Source: Pseudomonas sp. ADAK13
GTDB lineage: Bacteria; Pseudomonadota; Gammaproteobacteria; Pseudomonadales; Pseudomonadaceae
DNA: 64,000 nt
Reading direction: 5' to 3'
Assembly: GCF_012935715.1 (NCBI RefSeq)
Contig: NZ_CP052860.1
Span: 2,480,001 to 2,544,000, forward strand
The position numbers were made by a program, and so were the translations under genes. Shown here piece by piece: positions 53,777 through 64,000 of this stretch; position 1 is the stretch's first letter, and every line of letters begins with the position of its first letter. A model generated the notes under the pieces. That model was not told where the DNA came from, made no database searches, and was given only the letters and a program-made list of their open reading frames with translations.

Positions 53777-54229
53777 ATGCGCGTGTGGATCGATGCCGAC
53801 GCCTGCCCGCGGGCGGCCAAGGATCAGGTGGTGAAGTTCGCCCTCAAGCGCCAGTTTGAAGTGGTGCTGGTGGCCGGGCAGAGCCAGATCAAGCCGAGCT
53901 TCGCGTGTGTGAAGCTGATCGTGGTGCCCAGCGGCCCGGACGCCGCCGATGACTACCTGGTGGAGCACGCGGTGCCCGGCGAGTTGGTGATCTGCAGCGA
54001 TGTGCCGCTGGCCGACCGCCTGGTGAAGAAGGGCGTGACGGCGCTGGACCCGCGAGGCAAGGAGTTCAGTCCGCAAAACATGAGCGAGCGGCTGGCGGTG
54101 CGTAACCTGTTCACCGACCTGCGCGAGCAAGGCCAGATGGGCGGTGGTCCGCCGCCCCATGGGGACAAGGAGAAGCAGGCGTTTGCCAACTCACTGGATC
54201 GGATTCTGACCCGGTTGATGAAGGCTTAG
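53777..54229 (+). CDS. yaiI: YaiI/YqxD family protein (DUF188)
   Basis: A 150-residue protein of the YaiI/YqxD (DUF188) family. The N-terminal WIDADACPRAAKDQV has the acidic and Cys residues typical of this PIN-like fold, and the rest has VICSDVPLADRLVKKGVTALDPRGKEF. It is probably a nuclease-like protein, but the function is unproven. It follows the FTR1 gene by 2 bases and overlaps convergent elbB by 4 bases. Confidence 0.92.
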   Translation: MRVWIDADACPRAAKDQVVKFALKRQFEVVLVAGQSQIKPSFACVKLIVVPSGPDAADDYLVEHAVPGELVICSDVPLADRLVKKGVTALDPRGKEFSPQNMSERLAVRNLFTDLREQGQMGGGPPPHGDKEKQAFANSLDRILTRLMKA

Positions 54230-54891
54230 TCGTTCTCGTGGGTCAGCTCCAGCACCCGGTCCACCAGCTTGTTGATGCCTGACGCCACTTCGCTGATGCG
54301 CTTGCCCAGCATGTAGGCCGGGGTGCTCACCAGCTTGCGCGCTTTGTCTTCGACGATGTCGTCTACGGCGCATTCCTGGTGGGTGGCGCCCATCTTGTCC
54401 ATGGCGGCCGCAGTGTCGGCATCGTTGCCGATGGTGCAGGTCACGCCCGGGCCATAGATCTTCGCTGCGAGGGCCGGCGAGATGCAGATCAGCCCGACTG
54501 GCTTGCCCGCTTCGGCAAACGCCTCAGCCAGTTCCAGCACCTGCGGGTTGACGCTGCAGCCGGCGCCTTCCACGGCAAAGTTCGACAGGTTTTTTGCCGC
54601 ACCAAACCCGCCGGGCACGATCAGCGCGTCGAAATCCTCGGCGTTGGCGTCACGGATGTCCTTCACCTCGCCCCGGGCAATGCGCGCCGACTCCACCAGC
54701 ACGTTGCGCGACTCGGGCATTTCCTCGCCCGTCAGGTGGTTGATCACATGCAACTGGGCAATGTTCGGTGCAAAACACTGCACCTCCGCGCCGCGCTGGT
54801 CCAGGCGCAGCAGGGTGATCACGCTTTCATGAACCTCGGCCCCGTCGTACACGCCACAGCCGGAAAGGATCACTGCAATCTTTTTGCTCAT
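54226..54891 (-). CDS. elbB: ElbB, class I glutamine-amidotransferase-like glyoxalase
   Basis: A 221-residue protein of the ElbB/DJ-1-like superfamily. The N-terminal KKIAVILSGCGVYDGAEVHE holds the family signature. The nucleophile elbow is GLICISPALAA, with Cys in place, and ALIVPGGFGAAKNL is another motif. E. coli ElbB has weak glyoxalase activity and is tied to isoprenoid synthesis in name only. ATG 54891 is favoured, because GGAGAAATGCCC precedes it. It ends inside the last codons of yaiI. Confidence 0.92.
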   Translation of the reverse strand: MSKKIAVILSGCGVYDGAEVHESVITLLRLDQRGAEVQCFAPNIAQLHVINHLTGEEMPESRNVLVESARIARGEVKDIRDANAEDFDALIVPGGFGAAKNLSNFAVEGAGCSVNPQVLELAEAFAEAGKPVGLICISPALAAKIYGPGVTCTIGNDADTAAAMDKMGATHQECAVDDIVEDKARKLVSTPAYMLGKRISEVASGINKLVDRVLELTHEND

Positions 54892-55006
54892 GGGCATTTC
54901 TCCTGATTCATGGCGTTAAATGTCTACTCATTTGTCACTCATTGCCAATGGGATATCCAGCCGCTACACCTACTCTAGATGTAACAATAATTGACCGGAC
55001 TTGCCC

Positions 55007-56242
55007 ATGGACTTCGTCCCTTACGCGGTACCGTTTTTCATTGCGTTGATTGTGGTCGAGCTGCTGGCCGACTACCGGCGCGGCCAGCGCAACTACCGGG
55101 TGGCCGACGCCATCAACAGCCTCAGCACCGGCGTGTTGTCCACCACAACAGGGCTGCTGACCAAAGGGGTGGGCATCCTCACCTACGCTTTCGCCCTCAA
55201 GCACCTGGCGATCATCGAACTGTCGGCCCAGAGCGTCTGGACCTGGGTGTTCGCCTTCGTGTTCTACGACTTCTGCTACTACTGGCTGCATCGCATGGGC
55301 CATGAGCGCAACATCCTCTGGGCCGCCCATTCTGTGCATCACCAGAGCGAGGACTACAACCTCAGCACCGCCTTGCGCCAGACCAGCACCGGCTTCCTGC
55401 TGAGCTGGATCTTCTACCTGCCGCTGGCCGTACTCGGCGTCCCGCTGGTGGTGTTTATCAGCGTGGCTTCCCTCAACCTGCTGTATCAATTCTGGGTGCA
55501 TACGCGCCATGTGCCCAAGCTCGGCTGGTACGAGTGGTTCTTCGTCACGCCATCCAATCATCGGGCCCACCATGCACAGAACGCTCTCTACATGGATCGC
55601 AACTACGGCGGGGTGTTCATTATTTGGGACCGCCTGTTCGGCTCTTTCCAGGAAGAAGACGACAACGAGCCGGTGATCTTTGGCGTGACCACGCCGTTGG
55701 CCAGCTGGAACCCGCTGTGGGCCAACTTGCAGTTTTATGCACAGCTGTGGAGTGACGCGCGGCGTACTGAAAGCGGGTGGGACAAGCTGCGTATCTGGTT
55801 CATGCGCACCGGCTGGCGCCCGGCGGATGTGGCGGCGAAGTACCCGATGGCCAAGCCGGACTTGAGCCAGTTCCGTAAATTCGAGGTGCCGCTGGATGGG
55901 CGCCAACAGATTTACATCGCCCTGCAGTTTGCCGCGTACGTGGGGTTTGGCAGCTATCTGATGAATTTTGGCGAGGGTTTGCCGACCGCCGCCCTGGTGT
56001 TGGGCTGGAGCGCGATGGCGTTGGGGTTGTTCACCCTGGGTGTGGCTTTGGAGAATCGCCCGTGGGCGCTGAAGGCCGAGCTGGTGCGCCTGGCGTTGAA
56101 TGTGCCATTGGTGTGGCTGGCGCCGCTGGTGGGGCTGTGGCCGGCCAGCTCTTTGGGCTGGCTGGGCCTGGTCAGTTACAGCTTGCTCAGCGGCATTGGC
56201 CTCTACTGTTGCAGAGGCCGGCTTACTCGACTGGCGTCGTAG
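55007..56242 (+). CDS. Sterol desaturase / fatty acid hydroxylase family membrane protein
   Basis: A 411-residue membrane protein. The catalytic di-iron histidine clusters are HRMGH, HSVHHQSEDYN and NHRAHHAQN (about 100-190), characteristic of the fatty acid hydroxylase superfamily. There are about four membrane helices in the N-terminal part. An extra C-terminal region (about 290-411) adds further hydrophobic segments. The substrate is unknown; bacterial members often hydroxylate lipids or carotenoids. ATG 55007 fits better than the TTG at 55001. It is convergent with dedA and overlaps it by 20 bases. Confidence 0.9.
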   Translation: MDFVPYAVPFFIALIVVELLADYRRGQRNYRVADAINSLSTGVLSTTTGLLTKGVGILTYAFALKHLAIIELSAQSVWTWVFAFVFYDFCYYWLHRMGHERNILWAAHSVHHQSEDYNLSTALRQTSTGFLLSWIFYLPLAVLGVPLVVFISVASLNLLYQFWVHTRHVPKLGWYEWFFVTPSNHRAHHAQNALYMDRNYGGVFIIWDRLFGSFQEEDDNEPVIFGVTTPLASWNPLWANLQFYAQLWSDARRTESGWDKLRIWFMRTGWRPADVAAKYPMAKPDLSQFRKFEVPLDGRQQIYIALQFAAYVGFGSYLMNFGEGLPTAALVLGWSAMALGLFTLGVALENRPWALKAELVRLALNVPLVWLAPLVGLWPASSLGWLGLVSYSLLSGIGLYCCRGRLTRLAS

Positions 56243-56861
56243 GCTTTTCGGTCTTTTCCGGTTCGCCTGCCGCCAGGCGAACCTTTTCGGCGGCGCAGGC
56301 TTCACGGGTCAGGCGGGCGTTCTTGATGCGCCGGCGTAGCCACAGGCCCAGGCCCAGCACCAGCAGTGCGCCCAGTACCCACAGCTCATACTTCTTGACG
56401 CTGCCCAGCATGCCTTCCAATACCGCGCCAAAATGGTAAGCCGCAGCCCCCAGCGCGGCGGCCCATACGGCGGCGCCAATCCCGTTGAGCAACAGGTAGC
56501 GTCCCGGCGGGTAGCCCGACAAGCCAATGGCCACCGGCATCACGGTGCGCAAACCGTAGACAAAGCGGAAGCTCAGCACCCAGATGTCCGGGTGCTTGCG
56601 GATATGTTCCAGCGCGCGATCGCCCAGCAATTGCCAGCGCGGTTTGCGTGCCAACAGCTTGCGGCCGTGCTTGCGCCCCAGGAAGTACCACAACTGGTCG
56701 CCGGCGTAGCTGCCGAAAAAGGCAACGACCACCACCAGGTTGATATCCATGTATCCACGGAACGCCAGGAAGCCTGCGAGAACCAGAATGGTTTCGCCTT
56801 CGAAGAAGGTGCCTAGGAACAGCGCAAAGTAGCCGAAGTCATGCAGAAATTGTTGAAGCAT
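56223..56861 (-). CDS. DedA family membrane protein
   Basis: A 212-residue DedA/Tvp38-like inner-membrane protein. FLGTFFEGETILVLAGFLA contains the acidic residue, then GSYAGDQLWYFLGRKHG and SFRFVYGLRTVMPVAIGLSGYP, the known DedA core motifs. DedA proteins recycle undecaprenyl phosphate and support membrane potential; which DedA subgroup this one belongs to is not decidable here. The C-terminal tail is long and basic. It overlaps the sterol desaturase gene by 20 bases. Confidence 0.92.
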   Translation of the reverse strand: MLQQFLHDFGYFALFLGTFFEGETILVLAGFLAFRGYMDINLVVVVAFFGSYAGDQLWYFLGRKHGRKLLARKPRWQLLGDRALEHIRKHPDIWVLSFRFVYGLRTVMPVAIGLSGYPPGRYLLLNGIGAAVWAAALGAAAYHFGAVLEGMLGSVKKYELWVLGALLVLGLGLWLRRRIKNARLTREACAAEKVRLAAGEPEKTEKPTTPVE

Positions 56862-57006
56862 GGTCTGGGTGCTGGCGAAATGAACGCGCAGCCTACGCCT
56901 TCGTGAACATTCATGAAAGTATCGAGATGTGTCACGAAGTGAACAATTCTTACATAAACGACGAATGCGACTACAGGTCGCACGACTGTTGCCTTACGGT
57001 GTATGA

Positions 57007-58104
<1,098 letters not shown>

Positions 58105-58122
58105 CCCTCACAGGAACACTCG

Positions 58123-60351
58123 ATGAATACCGAAGGACTCACAGAAGTTGCCGTAAAAGACGCTCACCCGGTGGTCGAACAAGTCACCGAGACCCCGCCG
58201 GAGCTGGAGCCGGCTCCACCCGTTGCGGTAGCCGAAACGCCAGCTGCCGCGCCGGCGCCGGTGGTTGCGATTACCAACCTGGATGACAGCAGCCTGTACA
58301 TCCATCGCGAGCTGTCACAACTGCAATTCAACATCCGCGTGCTGGAACAGGCACTGGATGAGTCCTACCCCTTGCTGGAACGGCTGAAGTTTTTGCTGAT
58401 TTTCTCCAGCAACCTGGACGAGTTCTTCGAGATTCGTGTCGCCGGCCTTAAAAAGCAGATCACCTTCGCCCGTGAACAAGCCGGCGCCGACGGCCTGCAA
58501 CCGCATCAGGCCCTGGCGCGTATCAGCGAGCTGGTGCACGGCCACGTGGACCGCCAATACGCGATCCTCAACGACATCCTGTTGCCGGAACTGGAAAAAC
58601 ATCAGGTCCGCTTCATCCGTCGCCGCTACTGGACCACCAAGCTCAAGACCTGGGTACGCCGCTTCTTCCGCGACGAAATCTCGCCGATCATCACCCCGAT
58701 CGGCCTCGACCCGACGCACCCGTTCCCGTTGCTGGTGAACAAGAGCCTGAACTTCATCGTCGAGCTGGAAGGTATCGACGCCTTCGGTCGCGACTCGGGC
58801 CTTGCGATTATCCCGGCGCCACGGTTGCTGCCACGGATTATCAAGGTACCGGAAGAGGTGGGGGGGCCTGGCGATAACTATGTATTCCTTTCGTCGATGA
58901 TCCACGCTCACGCCGACGACCTGTTCCAGGGCATGAAGGTCAAGGGCTGCTACCAGTTCCGCCTGACCCGTAACGCCGACCTCGCGCTGGACTCCGAAGA
59001 CGTCGAAGACTTGGCCCGTGCCCTGCGCGGCGAACTGTTCTCCCGTCGCTACGGCGACGCAGTACGTCTTGAAGTGGCGGACACCTGCCCGAAACACCTG
59101 TCCGACTACTTGCTCAAGCAGTTCAACCTGAGCGAGAGCGAGCTGTATCAAGTCAACGGTCCGGTGAACCTCACGCGCCTGTTCAGCATTACGGGCCTGG
59201 ACAGCCACCCGGAGCTGCAATACAAGCCGTTCACCCCGCAGATCCCGAAACTGCTGCAAAACAGCGAGAACATCTTCAGCGTGGTAAGCAAGCAGGACAT
59301 TCTGCTGCTGCACCCGTTCGAGTCCTTCACCCCGGTGGTCGACCTGTTGCGCCAGGCCGCCAAGGACCCGCACGTGCTGGCTGTGCGCCAGACCCTGTAC
59401 CGCTCCGGCGCCAACTCGGAAATCGTCGATGCGCTGGTAGACGCCGCGCGTAACGGCAAGGAAGTGACGGCGGTGATCGAACTGCGCGCGCGGTTCGACG
59501 AGGAATCCAACCTGCAACTGGCCAGCCGGCTGCAAGCGGCCGGCGCGGTGGTGATCTACGGCGTGGTCGGCTTCAAGACCCACGCCAAGATGATGCTGAT
59601 CCTGCGCCGCGAAGCCGGTGAGATCGTGCGTTACGCCCACTTGGGGACCGGCAACTACCACGCCGGCAACGCCAAGCTCTACACCGACTACAGCCTGCTG
59701 ACTTCCGATGACGCCTTGTGTGAAGACGTCGGCAAACTGTTCAGCCAGTTGATCGGCATGGGCAAGACGTTGCGCATGAAGAAGCTGCTGCACGCGCCGT
59801 TCACCCTGAAGAAGGGCATGCTCGACATGATTGCCCGCGAGACCCAGTTCGCCCTCGACGGCAAGCCGGCGCACATCATAGCCAAGTTCAACTCGCTGAC
59901 CGATCCGAAGATCATCCGCGCGTTGTACAAGGCCAGCCAGTCGGGCGTACGTATCGACCTGGTGGTGCGTGGCATGTGCTGCCTGCGTCCGGGCATCGCC
60001 GGGGTTTCCCATAACATCCACGTGCGTTCGATCATCGGGCGCTTCCTGGAGCACACGCGGGTGTTCTACTTCCTCAACGGCGGCGAGGAGCAGATGTTCC
60101 TCTCCAGCGCCGACTGGATGGAGCGCAACCTCGACAAGCGTGTGGAGACGTGCTTCCCGGTGGAAGGCAAGAAGCTGATCATGCGGGTCAAGAAGGAGCT
60201 GGAGAGTTACCTCACCGACAACACCCACAGCTGGAGCCTGCAGTCGGACGGGCGCTACGTGCGCAACACCCCGACCGGCAACCAGAACCCGCGCAGCGCC
60301 CAGGCGACGTTGCTGGAGAAGCTGGGCAGCCCGATTCTGACGGTGAATTGA
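58123..60351 (+). CDS. ppk: Polyphosphate kinase
   Basis: A 742-residue PPK1, which makes polyphosphate from ATP. The N-terminal disordered stretch (1 to about 48) is rich in Pro/Ala/Glu. The core begins [23 protein letters not shown]. The catalytic His lies in the [20 protein letters not shown] region, with [11 protein letters not shown] and the C-terminal [11 protein letters not shown] and [15 protein letters not shown]. It lies after hemB by 18 bases and converges with ppx across a terminator and a REP doublet, so synthesis and breakdown genes are side by side. Confidence 0.97.
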   Translation: MNTEGLTEVAVKDAHPVVEQVTETPPELEPAPPVAVAETPAAAPAPVVAITNLDDSSLYIHRELSQLQFNIRVLEQALDESYPLLERLKFLLIFSSNLDEFFEIRVAGLKKQITFAREQAGADGLQPHQALARISELVHGHVDRQYAILNDILLPELEKHQVRFIRRRYWTTKLKTWVRRFFRDEISPIITPIGLDPTHPFPLLVNKSLNFIVELEGIDAFGRDSGLAIIPAPRLLPRIIKVPEEVGGPGDNYVFLSSMIHAHADDLFQGMKVKGCYQFRLTRNADLALDSEDVEDLARALRGELFSRRYGDAVRLEVADTCPKHLSDYLLKQFNLSESELYQVNGPVNLTRLFSITGLDSHPELQYKPFTPQIPKLLQNSENIFSVVSKQDILLLHPFESFTPVVDLLRQAAKDPHVLAVRQTLYRSGANSEIVDALVDAARNGKEVTAVIELRARFDEESNLQLASRLQAAGAVVIYGVVGFKTHAKMMLILRREAGEIVRYAHLGTGNYHAGNAKLYTDYSLLTSDDALCEDVGKLFSQLIGMGKTLRMKKLLHAPFTLKKGMLDMIARETQFALDGKPAHIIAKFNSLTDPKIIRALYKASQSGVRIDLVVRGMCCLRPGIAGVSHNIHVRSIIGRFLEHTRVFYFLNGGEEQMFLSSADWMERNLDKRVETCFPVEGKKLIMRVKKELESYLTDNTHSWSLQSDGRYVRNTPTGNQNPRSAQATLLEKLGSPILTVN

Positions 60352-60369
60352 GGCTGGAGTTGGCGGCAT

Positions 60370-60402
60370 AAAAAAACGGCCCTATCGAGGGCCGTTTTTT
60401 TT
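60370..60402. terminator. Rho-independent terminator of ppk
   Basis: AAAAAACGGCCCT and AGGGCCGTTTTTTTT form a perfect stem around an ATCG loop; A and T tracts let it work in both directions. Confidence 0.94.
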
Positions 60403-60438
60403 GGGGCGCATAGGCATCAACAGAGCAGGGGATGCTTT

Positions 60439-60573
60439 TGTGGTGAGGGGGCTTGTCCCCCGCTGGGCTGCGCAGCAGCCCCTGATAACGCTACATCGCC
60501 CTGTCTGTCAGATTAGTTTTGCAGGTTTTGGGGCTGCTTCGCAGCCCAACGGGGGACAAGCCCCCTCGCCACA
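60439..60573. repeat. REP doublet, GTGGTGAGGGGGC variant
   Basis: TGTGGTGAGGGGGCTTGTCC at 60439 and the inverted GGGGGACAAGCCCCCTCGCC ending near 60573 flank a spacer with a TGCGCAGCA dyad. It resembles the GTGGCGAGGGAGC family but with a GGGGGC core. It lies between convergent ppk and ppx. Confidence 0.85.
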
Positions 60574-60583
60574 GTAGATCGTA

Positions 60584-62086
60584 TCAGCGAACGTTCAGCG
60601 TAAACCCAACCCGCGTCAGCCACTCCGCTTCCTGGGCGAAATCCGCCTGGGTCAGCTGGTTTTCATCCAGCCAGTTTTTCGGGAACACCACATCCAGGCT
60701 GTCGGCATTGGCGCGCAGCACCACTTGCGGCATTTCCTGGGTACCACGGATGTGGTGGAACAGGATCGCAAAGCGCAGCAGCGCGCACAGGCGAATCAGC
60801 TTGATGCCTTCATCACCGAACTCGGCAAACTTGTCCTTCGGAATATTGCGACGGTGGCCGCGTACGAGCAGTGCGAGCATCTGCTGGTCTTCCCGGGAGA
60901 AGCCCGCCAGGTCCGAGTGCTCGATCAGGTAGGCGCCGTGCTTGTGGTAATGGTAGTGAGCGATGTCCAGCCCCACTTCATGGACCTTCGCGGCCCAACC
61001 CAGCAGTTCGCGCCAGACGCCGTCTTCCAGGTCCCAATCCGCTGCTACCTGGTCGAAGGCATGCAGCGCCTTGCGTTCAACCCGCGCCGCCTGTTCCAGG
61101 TCGACGTGGTAACGCTCCATCAGCGAGCTGAGGGTGCGTTCACGGACGTCCTCGTGGTGATGGCGGCCCAGCAGGTCATACAGCACACCTTCACGCAGGG
61201 CGCCGTCACAGTGGTCCATGCGTTGCAGTTCGAGGGCATCGAAAATCGCTTCGAGAATCGCCAGGCCCGCCGGGAAAATGGTGCGGCGGTCAGGCTTGAT
61301 GCCGTCGAAGTCGATCTTCTCGGCATCCCCCAGCTTGAACAGCTTGCGCTTGAGCCAGGCCAGGCCTTCAGCGTTGACCTCACCGGCGCCGTGGCCGCCG
61401 GCCTTGAGCGCCAGGCCGATGGCGCGAATGGTGCCGGAAGAACCGATGGCCTCATCCCACGTCAGGCGGTGCAGGGCGTGCTCGATGCTCATGATCTCCA
61501 GCCGCGCCGCCGTGTACGCCTGGGCGTAACGGGCCGGGGTGATCTTGCCGTCCTTGAAATAGCGTTGGGTGTAGCTCACGCAACCCATCTGCAGGCTTTC
61601 GCGCAGCAGCGGCTCAAAACGCTGGCCAATGATGAACTCGGTACTGCCACCGCCGATGTCGGCCACCAGGCGCTTGCCCGGCGTATCGGCGAGTGTGTGG
61701 GACACGCCGAGGTAGATCAGGCGCGCTTCTTCACGGCCGGAGATGACCTCTACCGGGTGCCCGAGGATCTCCTCGGCACGGCGGATAAATTCGCCACGGT
61801 TGCGGGCTTCACGCAAGGCGTTGGTCCCGACGATCCGCACGGCACCCGGGGGCATGCCGTTGATCAGTTGGGCAAAGCGCTTGAGGCAATCGAGCCCGCG
61901 CTGCATGGATTCTTCATTGAGCTGACGCTCGTCGTCGATCCCGGCAGCCAGTTGCACTTTCTCGCCGAGCCGCTCAAGGATGCGGATTTCGCCGTTCTGG
62001 GCCTTGGCCACGACCATGTGAAAGCTGTTGGAGCCCAGGTCGATGGCGGCGATCAGGGACAGATTCTTGGCTTGGGATTGCGGCAT
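60584..62086 (-). CDS. ppx: Exopolyphosphatase
   Basis: A 500-residue Ppx/GppA phosphatase that removes phosphate from polyphosphate ends and may act on pppGpp. The ASKHA-fold phosphate motif [17 protein letters not shown] starts it, then [10 protein letters not shown] and the [12 protein letters not shown] segment. The C-terminal HD-like helical domain (about 310-500) holds [20 protein letters not shown]. The length matches P. aeruginosa Ppx. It is convergent with ppk. Upstream, where trxA usually follows, there is an AT-richer gap and fimbrial genes. Confidence 0.95.
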   Translation of the reverse strand: MPQSQAKNLSLIAAIDLGSNSFHMVVAKAQNGEIRILERLGEKVQLAAGIDDERQLNEESMQRGLDCLKRFAQLINGMPPGAVRIVGTNALREARNRGEFIRRAEEILGHPVEVISGREEARLIYLGVSHTLADTPGKRLVADIGGGSTEFIIGQRFEPLLRESLQMGCVSYTQRYFKDGKITPARYAQAYTAARLEIMSIEHALHRLTWDEAIGSSGTIRAIGLALKAGGHGAGEVNAEGLAWLKRKLFKLGDAEKIDFDGIKPDRRTIFPAGLAILEAIFDALELQRMDHCDGALREGVLYDLLGRHHHEDVRERTLSSLMERYHVDLEQAARVERKALHAFDQVAADWDLEDGVWRELLGWAAKVHEVGLDIAHYHYHKHGAYLIEHSDLAGFSREDQQMLALLVRGHRRNIPKDKFAEFGDEGIKLIRLCALLRFAILFHHIRGTQEMPQVVLRANADSLDVVFPKNWLDENQLTQADFAQEAEWLTRVGFTLNVR

Positions 62087-62566
62087 GGGTAAGGGGTCTC
62101 GGTCGATAACCTCGCCATCGTGCCACGATCAACCGCTGACGCCAACGCGTAGTGCTATGGGAATTCTCCTATAGCTGTCCTGGAGCAAGATTTGTAGGAA
62201 ATGTAGGGCGATTACTTTTGCGTCTGACGTTAAGTCCGAAGGGTATATAGGAAATAATTAATTTCCTCGATTTGGATGTTTTTACTGAATTTGCCTACGC
62301 TGGCGTATTACTTGTCCGGTCGATATGTTGCTTAGGACTACCGGCAGATCGGTTTGCAATGACAATCACTTTTTACTGCTCTGACAGTAGTTAAGGGTTT
62401 GTCTTATTCTTTCTCTGGGTATTAAAGAGCGAGACTGTCACTCGGCAATTAGGCCGTGGTGCTATTTATTTATGGTTTTGTATTTCAAGGATGAAGTGCG
62501 GTAGGGCAGTGGAGCGGCCCTGGCGATAATAAAAGGCGCCTGATAACTTTTAGTGACAGGTTGAAC
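62087..62566. other. AT-richer gap between ppx and the fimbrial genes
   Basis: This 480-base stretch is clearly poorer in G and C than the rest (for example 62220-62290 and 62455-62570). I see no gene in it on either strand. It must contain the promoter of the fimbrial genes, but no strong -35/-10 pair is unambiguous. There is no tRNA or integrase, and no direct repeats that would mark an integration. Confidence 0.6.
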
Positions 62567-63214
62567 ATGAAGAAAATATTGGGTTTGACGATGGGCGTTG
62601 TTTGCCTGGCTGCAAGTATTGGTGCTCAAGCGACGACAAATGCACAGTTGATTGTCAGGGGCACTATTATTCCCGGCGCCTGCAATCTCAGCCTGGGCGC
62701 TGGCGGAATTATTGATTACGGCCCGATTCTCTCTGGTGAGTTGTCGCCGACGGCCTTTAACCCCCGCGAAGAAAAGATCACCTCGCTGGTCGTCAATTGC
62801 GGTACCACCCCAGCGCAGTTCGGATTGACCCTTACCGACCTGCAAGCCCACACCAAAGTCCCGGGCATCCTGGGTGCTGGTTACACTGAGGCGCAAAATT
62901 ATGGCTTGGGCGCCGAAGGCTCACGGCGCACCGGTGGTTACTCGGTTACTCTCCGGGACCTCAGGGCTGCGGGTGTAGTTCTGAATCCGATCATGCGGGT
63001 CGGCGGCGGGGCTTGGCAGAACAGTGATGGCAAAGTGGCCCAAACCCCCAGTCAATACTCGTGGCGCAACGGGGTGACTATTGTACCGGCCCGTGTTGCG
63101 CAACTAACAGGGACACTCGCAGTAAAGGCGGTTATCAACCGGGGGCAAGACTTAAACCTTACCCAGGATATTACGCTCGATGGGCGCACGACTCTCGTAT
63201 TGAATTACATCTAA
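62567..63214 (+). CDS. DUF1120 fimbrial-type subunit
   Basis: A 215-residue exported protein. The signal peptide (1 to about 22, ending GAQA) is followed by a fimbrial-adhesin-like beta domain: VRGTIIPGACNLSLGAGGIIDYGPIL, NCGTTPAQFGLTLTD and a late TGTLAVKAVINRGQDLNLTQDITLDGRTTLVL. A pair of Cys (GACN and VNCG) would make the typical subunit disulfide. It matches the DUF1120 family of fimbrial proteins. ATG 62567 (AGG 7 bases upstream) is chosen over TTG 62561. A PapD-like chaperone gene follows. Confidence 0.82.
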   Translation: MKKILGLTMGVVCLAASIGAQATTNAQLIVRGTIIPGACNLSLGAGGIIDYGPILSGELSPTAFNPREEKITSLVVNCGTTPAQFGLTLTDLQAHTKVPGILGAGYTEAQNYGLGAEGSRRTGGYSVTLRDLRAAGVVLNPIMRVGGGAWQNSDGKVAQTPSQYSWRNGVTIVPARVAQLTGTLAVKAVINRGQDLNLTQDITLDGRTTLVLNYI

Positions 63215-63331
63215 ACGCCTGAAACAGCCGGTATTGAAACGGGAGCTTCTAAAAGTTTTCCGTTTCCTATCGGCTGCGCTTATCGGTTTATTTGTTAGGC
63301 AGCTGTTACTTTTAATGTGCGGGAGAGCTCA

Positions 63332-64000
63332 GTGAGTAGTCTTTCAAGGGGCACTATGGCGCTGCTGTGGTGTGCAAGTTGTGCTTTATTTTTTTCCTGC
63401 ATGGCAGTAGCAGACGGTATGCAGCCCGAAACAACGGTTGTCGTTCTTTATGAAGAGGATGGAGAGGCGACGATCAACATAAGAAACACGGATGCCGGCC
63501 CTGCGCTACTTCATTCGGTCATTGAGAATATCCCCGAGGACCAGGAACCACTGTTGATTGTCACGCCGCCCATTACCCGTGTAGAAAGCGGCGAAACGCA
63601 GCTTGTGCGTTTCATCGGTACTCTTAAAGAGCCCCTCAAGACCCAGCGGTTGAAGCGTATTTCGTTCGAGGGTATTCCCCAGGCGCGTGCACCGGGGGGC
63701 ACCACCATCGGAATCACCCTACGACAGAACCTGCCGTTGATCCTGCACCCGAAGGGGTTGCCCCGGCATCAATCGCCGTGGGAGTTGCTCAAATGGAAGC
63801 GGGAAGGCGAGCAACTGACCGTTCATAACGACAGTGCCTACGTAGTTCGCCTGGGACTGGAAGTACAACTGCACCCGCAAAAGCACCTGGCCATCTTGCC
63901 GCGGACCTATATTTTGCCCGGGGAAGTACTGATCGCCCAGGTTGACGGATCATTAACGGGCGTGGCTTCGGTCGAGTTTCATCCGGCCACGGTCTACGGG
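63332..64000 (+). CDS. PapD-like periplasmic fimbrial chaperone (cut by window end)
   Basis: The frame is open from GTG 63332 to the window end (223 codons). A signal peptide (MALLWCASCALFFSCMAVA) is followed by a chaperone domain. The family features are TPPITRVESGETQLVRFIG, with the conserved Arg/Lys of the pilin-binding strand, KTQRLKRISFEGIPQ and TLRQNLPLILHPKGLPRHQ. It folds fimbrial subunits in the periplasm. GGGAGAG precedes the GTG; ATG 63356 is an alternative. The usher should lie beyond the window. Confidence 0.85.
   Translation, partial: MSSLSRGTMALLWCASCALFFSCMAVADGMQPETTVVVLYEEDGEATINIRNTDAGPALLHSVIENIPEDQEPLLIVTPPITRVESGETQLVRFIGTLKEPLKTQRLKRISFEGIPQARAPGGTTIGITLRQNLPLILHPKGLPRHQSPWELLKWKREGEQLTVHNDSAYVVRLGLEVQLHPQKHLAILPRTYILPGEVLIAQVDGSLTGVASVEFHPATVYG

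Overview
The window is a piece of the chromosome of a Pseudomonas, most probably of the P. fluorescens group. Three things point there. First, the gene order (dadX-pauR-cycB, xpt-rep, glnK-amtB-yjbQ-sutA, yigB-xerC-DUF484-dapF-lysA-lppL-cyaY-rnk-cyaA, argH-algR-hemCDXY-dsbB-algQ-FKBP-algP, hemB-ppk-ppx) is the classical Pseudomonas order around dad, alg and hem. Second, the coding sequence is GC-rich. Third, the intergenic spaces hold two families of REP doublets of the kind common in fluorescent pseudomonads. No species-level claim is made, because no search could be run.

Layout. 1-2.6 kb: end of the D-amino-acid (dad) operon (RidA remnant, dadX), a PauR-type regulator and cytochrome c5. 2.7-9.3 kb: an acetyl-CoA hydrolase/transferase family protein, then convergent xpt and rep, then a c-di-GMP phosphodiesterase-like GGDEF/EAL protein. 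9.5-19.7 kb is the more accessory part: MATE efflux pump and divergent LysR, a Cache-type chemoreceptor, an ABC transmembrane protein with no ATPase domain divergent from a TetR regulator with a palindromic operator, comM/yifB, and a LysR divergent from cyclopropane fatty acid synthase. 19.7-23.2 kb: ubiK, then glnK-amtB behind a clear sigma-54 promoter and an NtrC-like site, yjbQ and sutA.

23.4-33.8 kb: the dapF/lysA/xerC block on the minus strand, cyaY, rnk with a probable attenuator leader, class I adenylate cyclase, two small conserved proteins and a GST. 34-47.5 kb: argH, algR (with no algZ sensor gene beside it), hemC-hemD-hemX-hemY with a near-consensus ANR box, dsbB, algQ/rsd, an FKBP isomerase, the histone-H1-like algP with its Lys-Pro-Ala repeat, an ABC-F protein and a small MscS channel. 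47.6-56.9 kb: LysE exporter, a four-gene envelope operon (COG3014 lipoprotein, YcfL, LpoB, CsgG-like protein), a cytochrome c-FTR1 iron permease, YaiI, ElbB, a sterol desaturase family protein and DedA. 57-62 kb: hemB, ppk, ppx. From 62.1 kb the DNA becomes AT-richer and a chaperone-usher type fimbrial cluster begins (DUF1120 subunit, then a PapD-like chaperone cut by the window end).

Most of the window is housekeeping. The points best worth a second look are the LpoB/CsgG/YcfL/COG3014 envelope operon, the ANR box at hemC, the missing algZ beside algR, the ATPase-less ABC protein with its TetR operator, and the fimbrial insertion after ppx.
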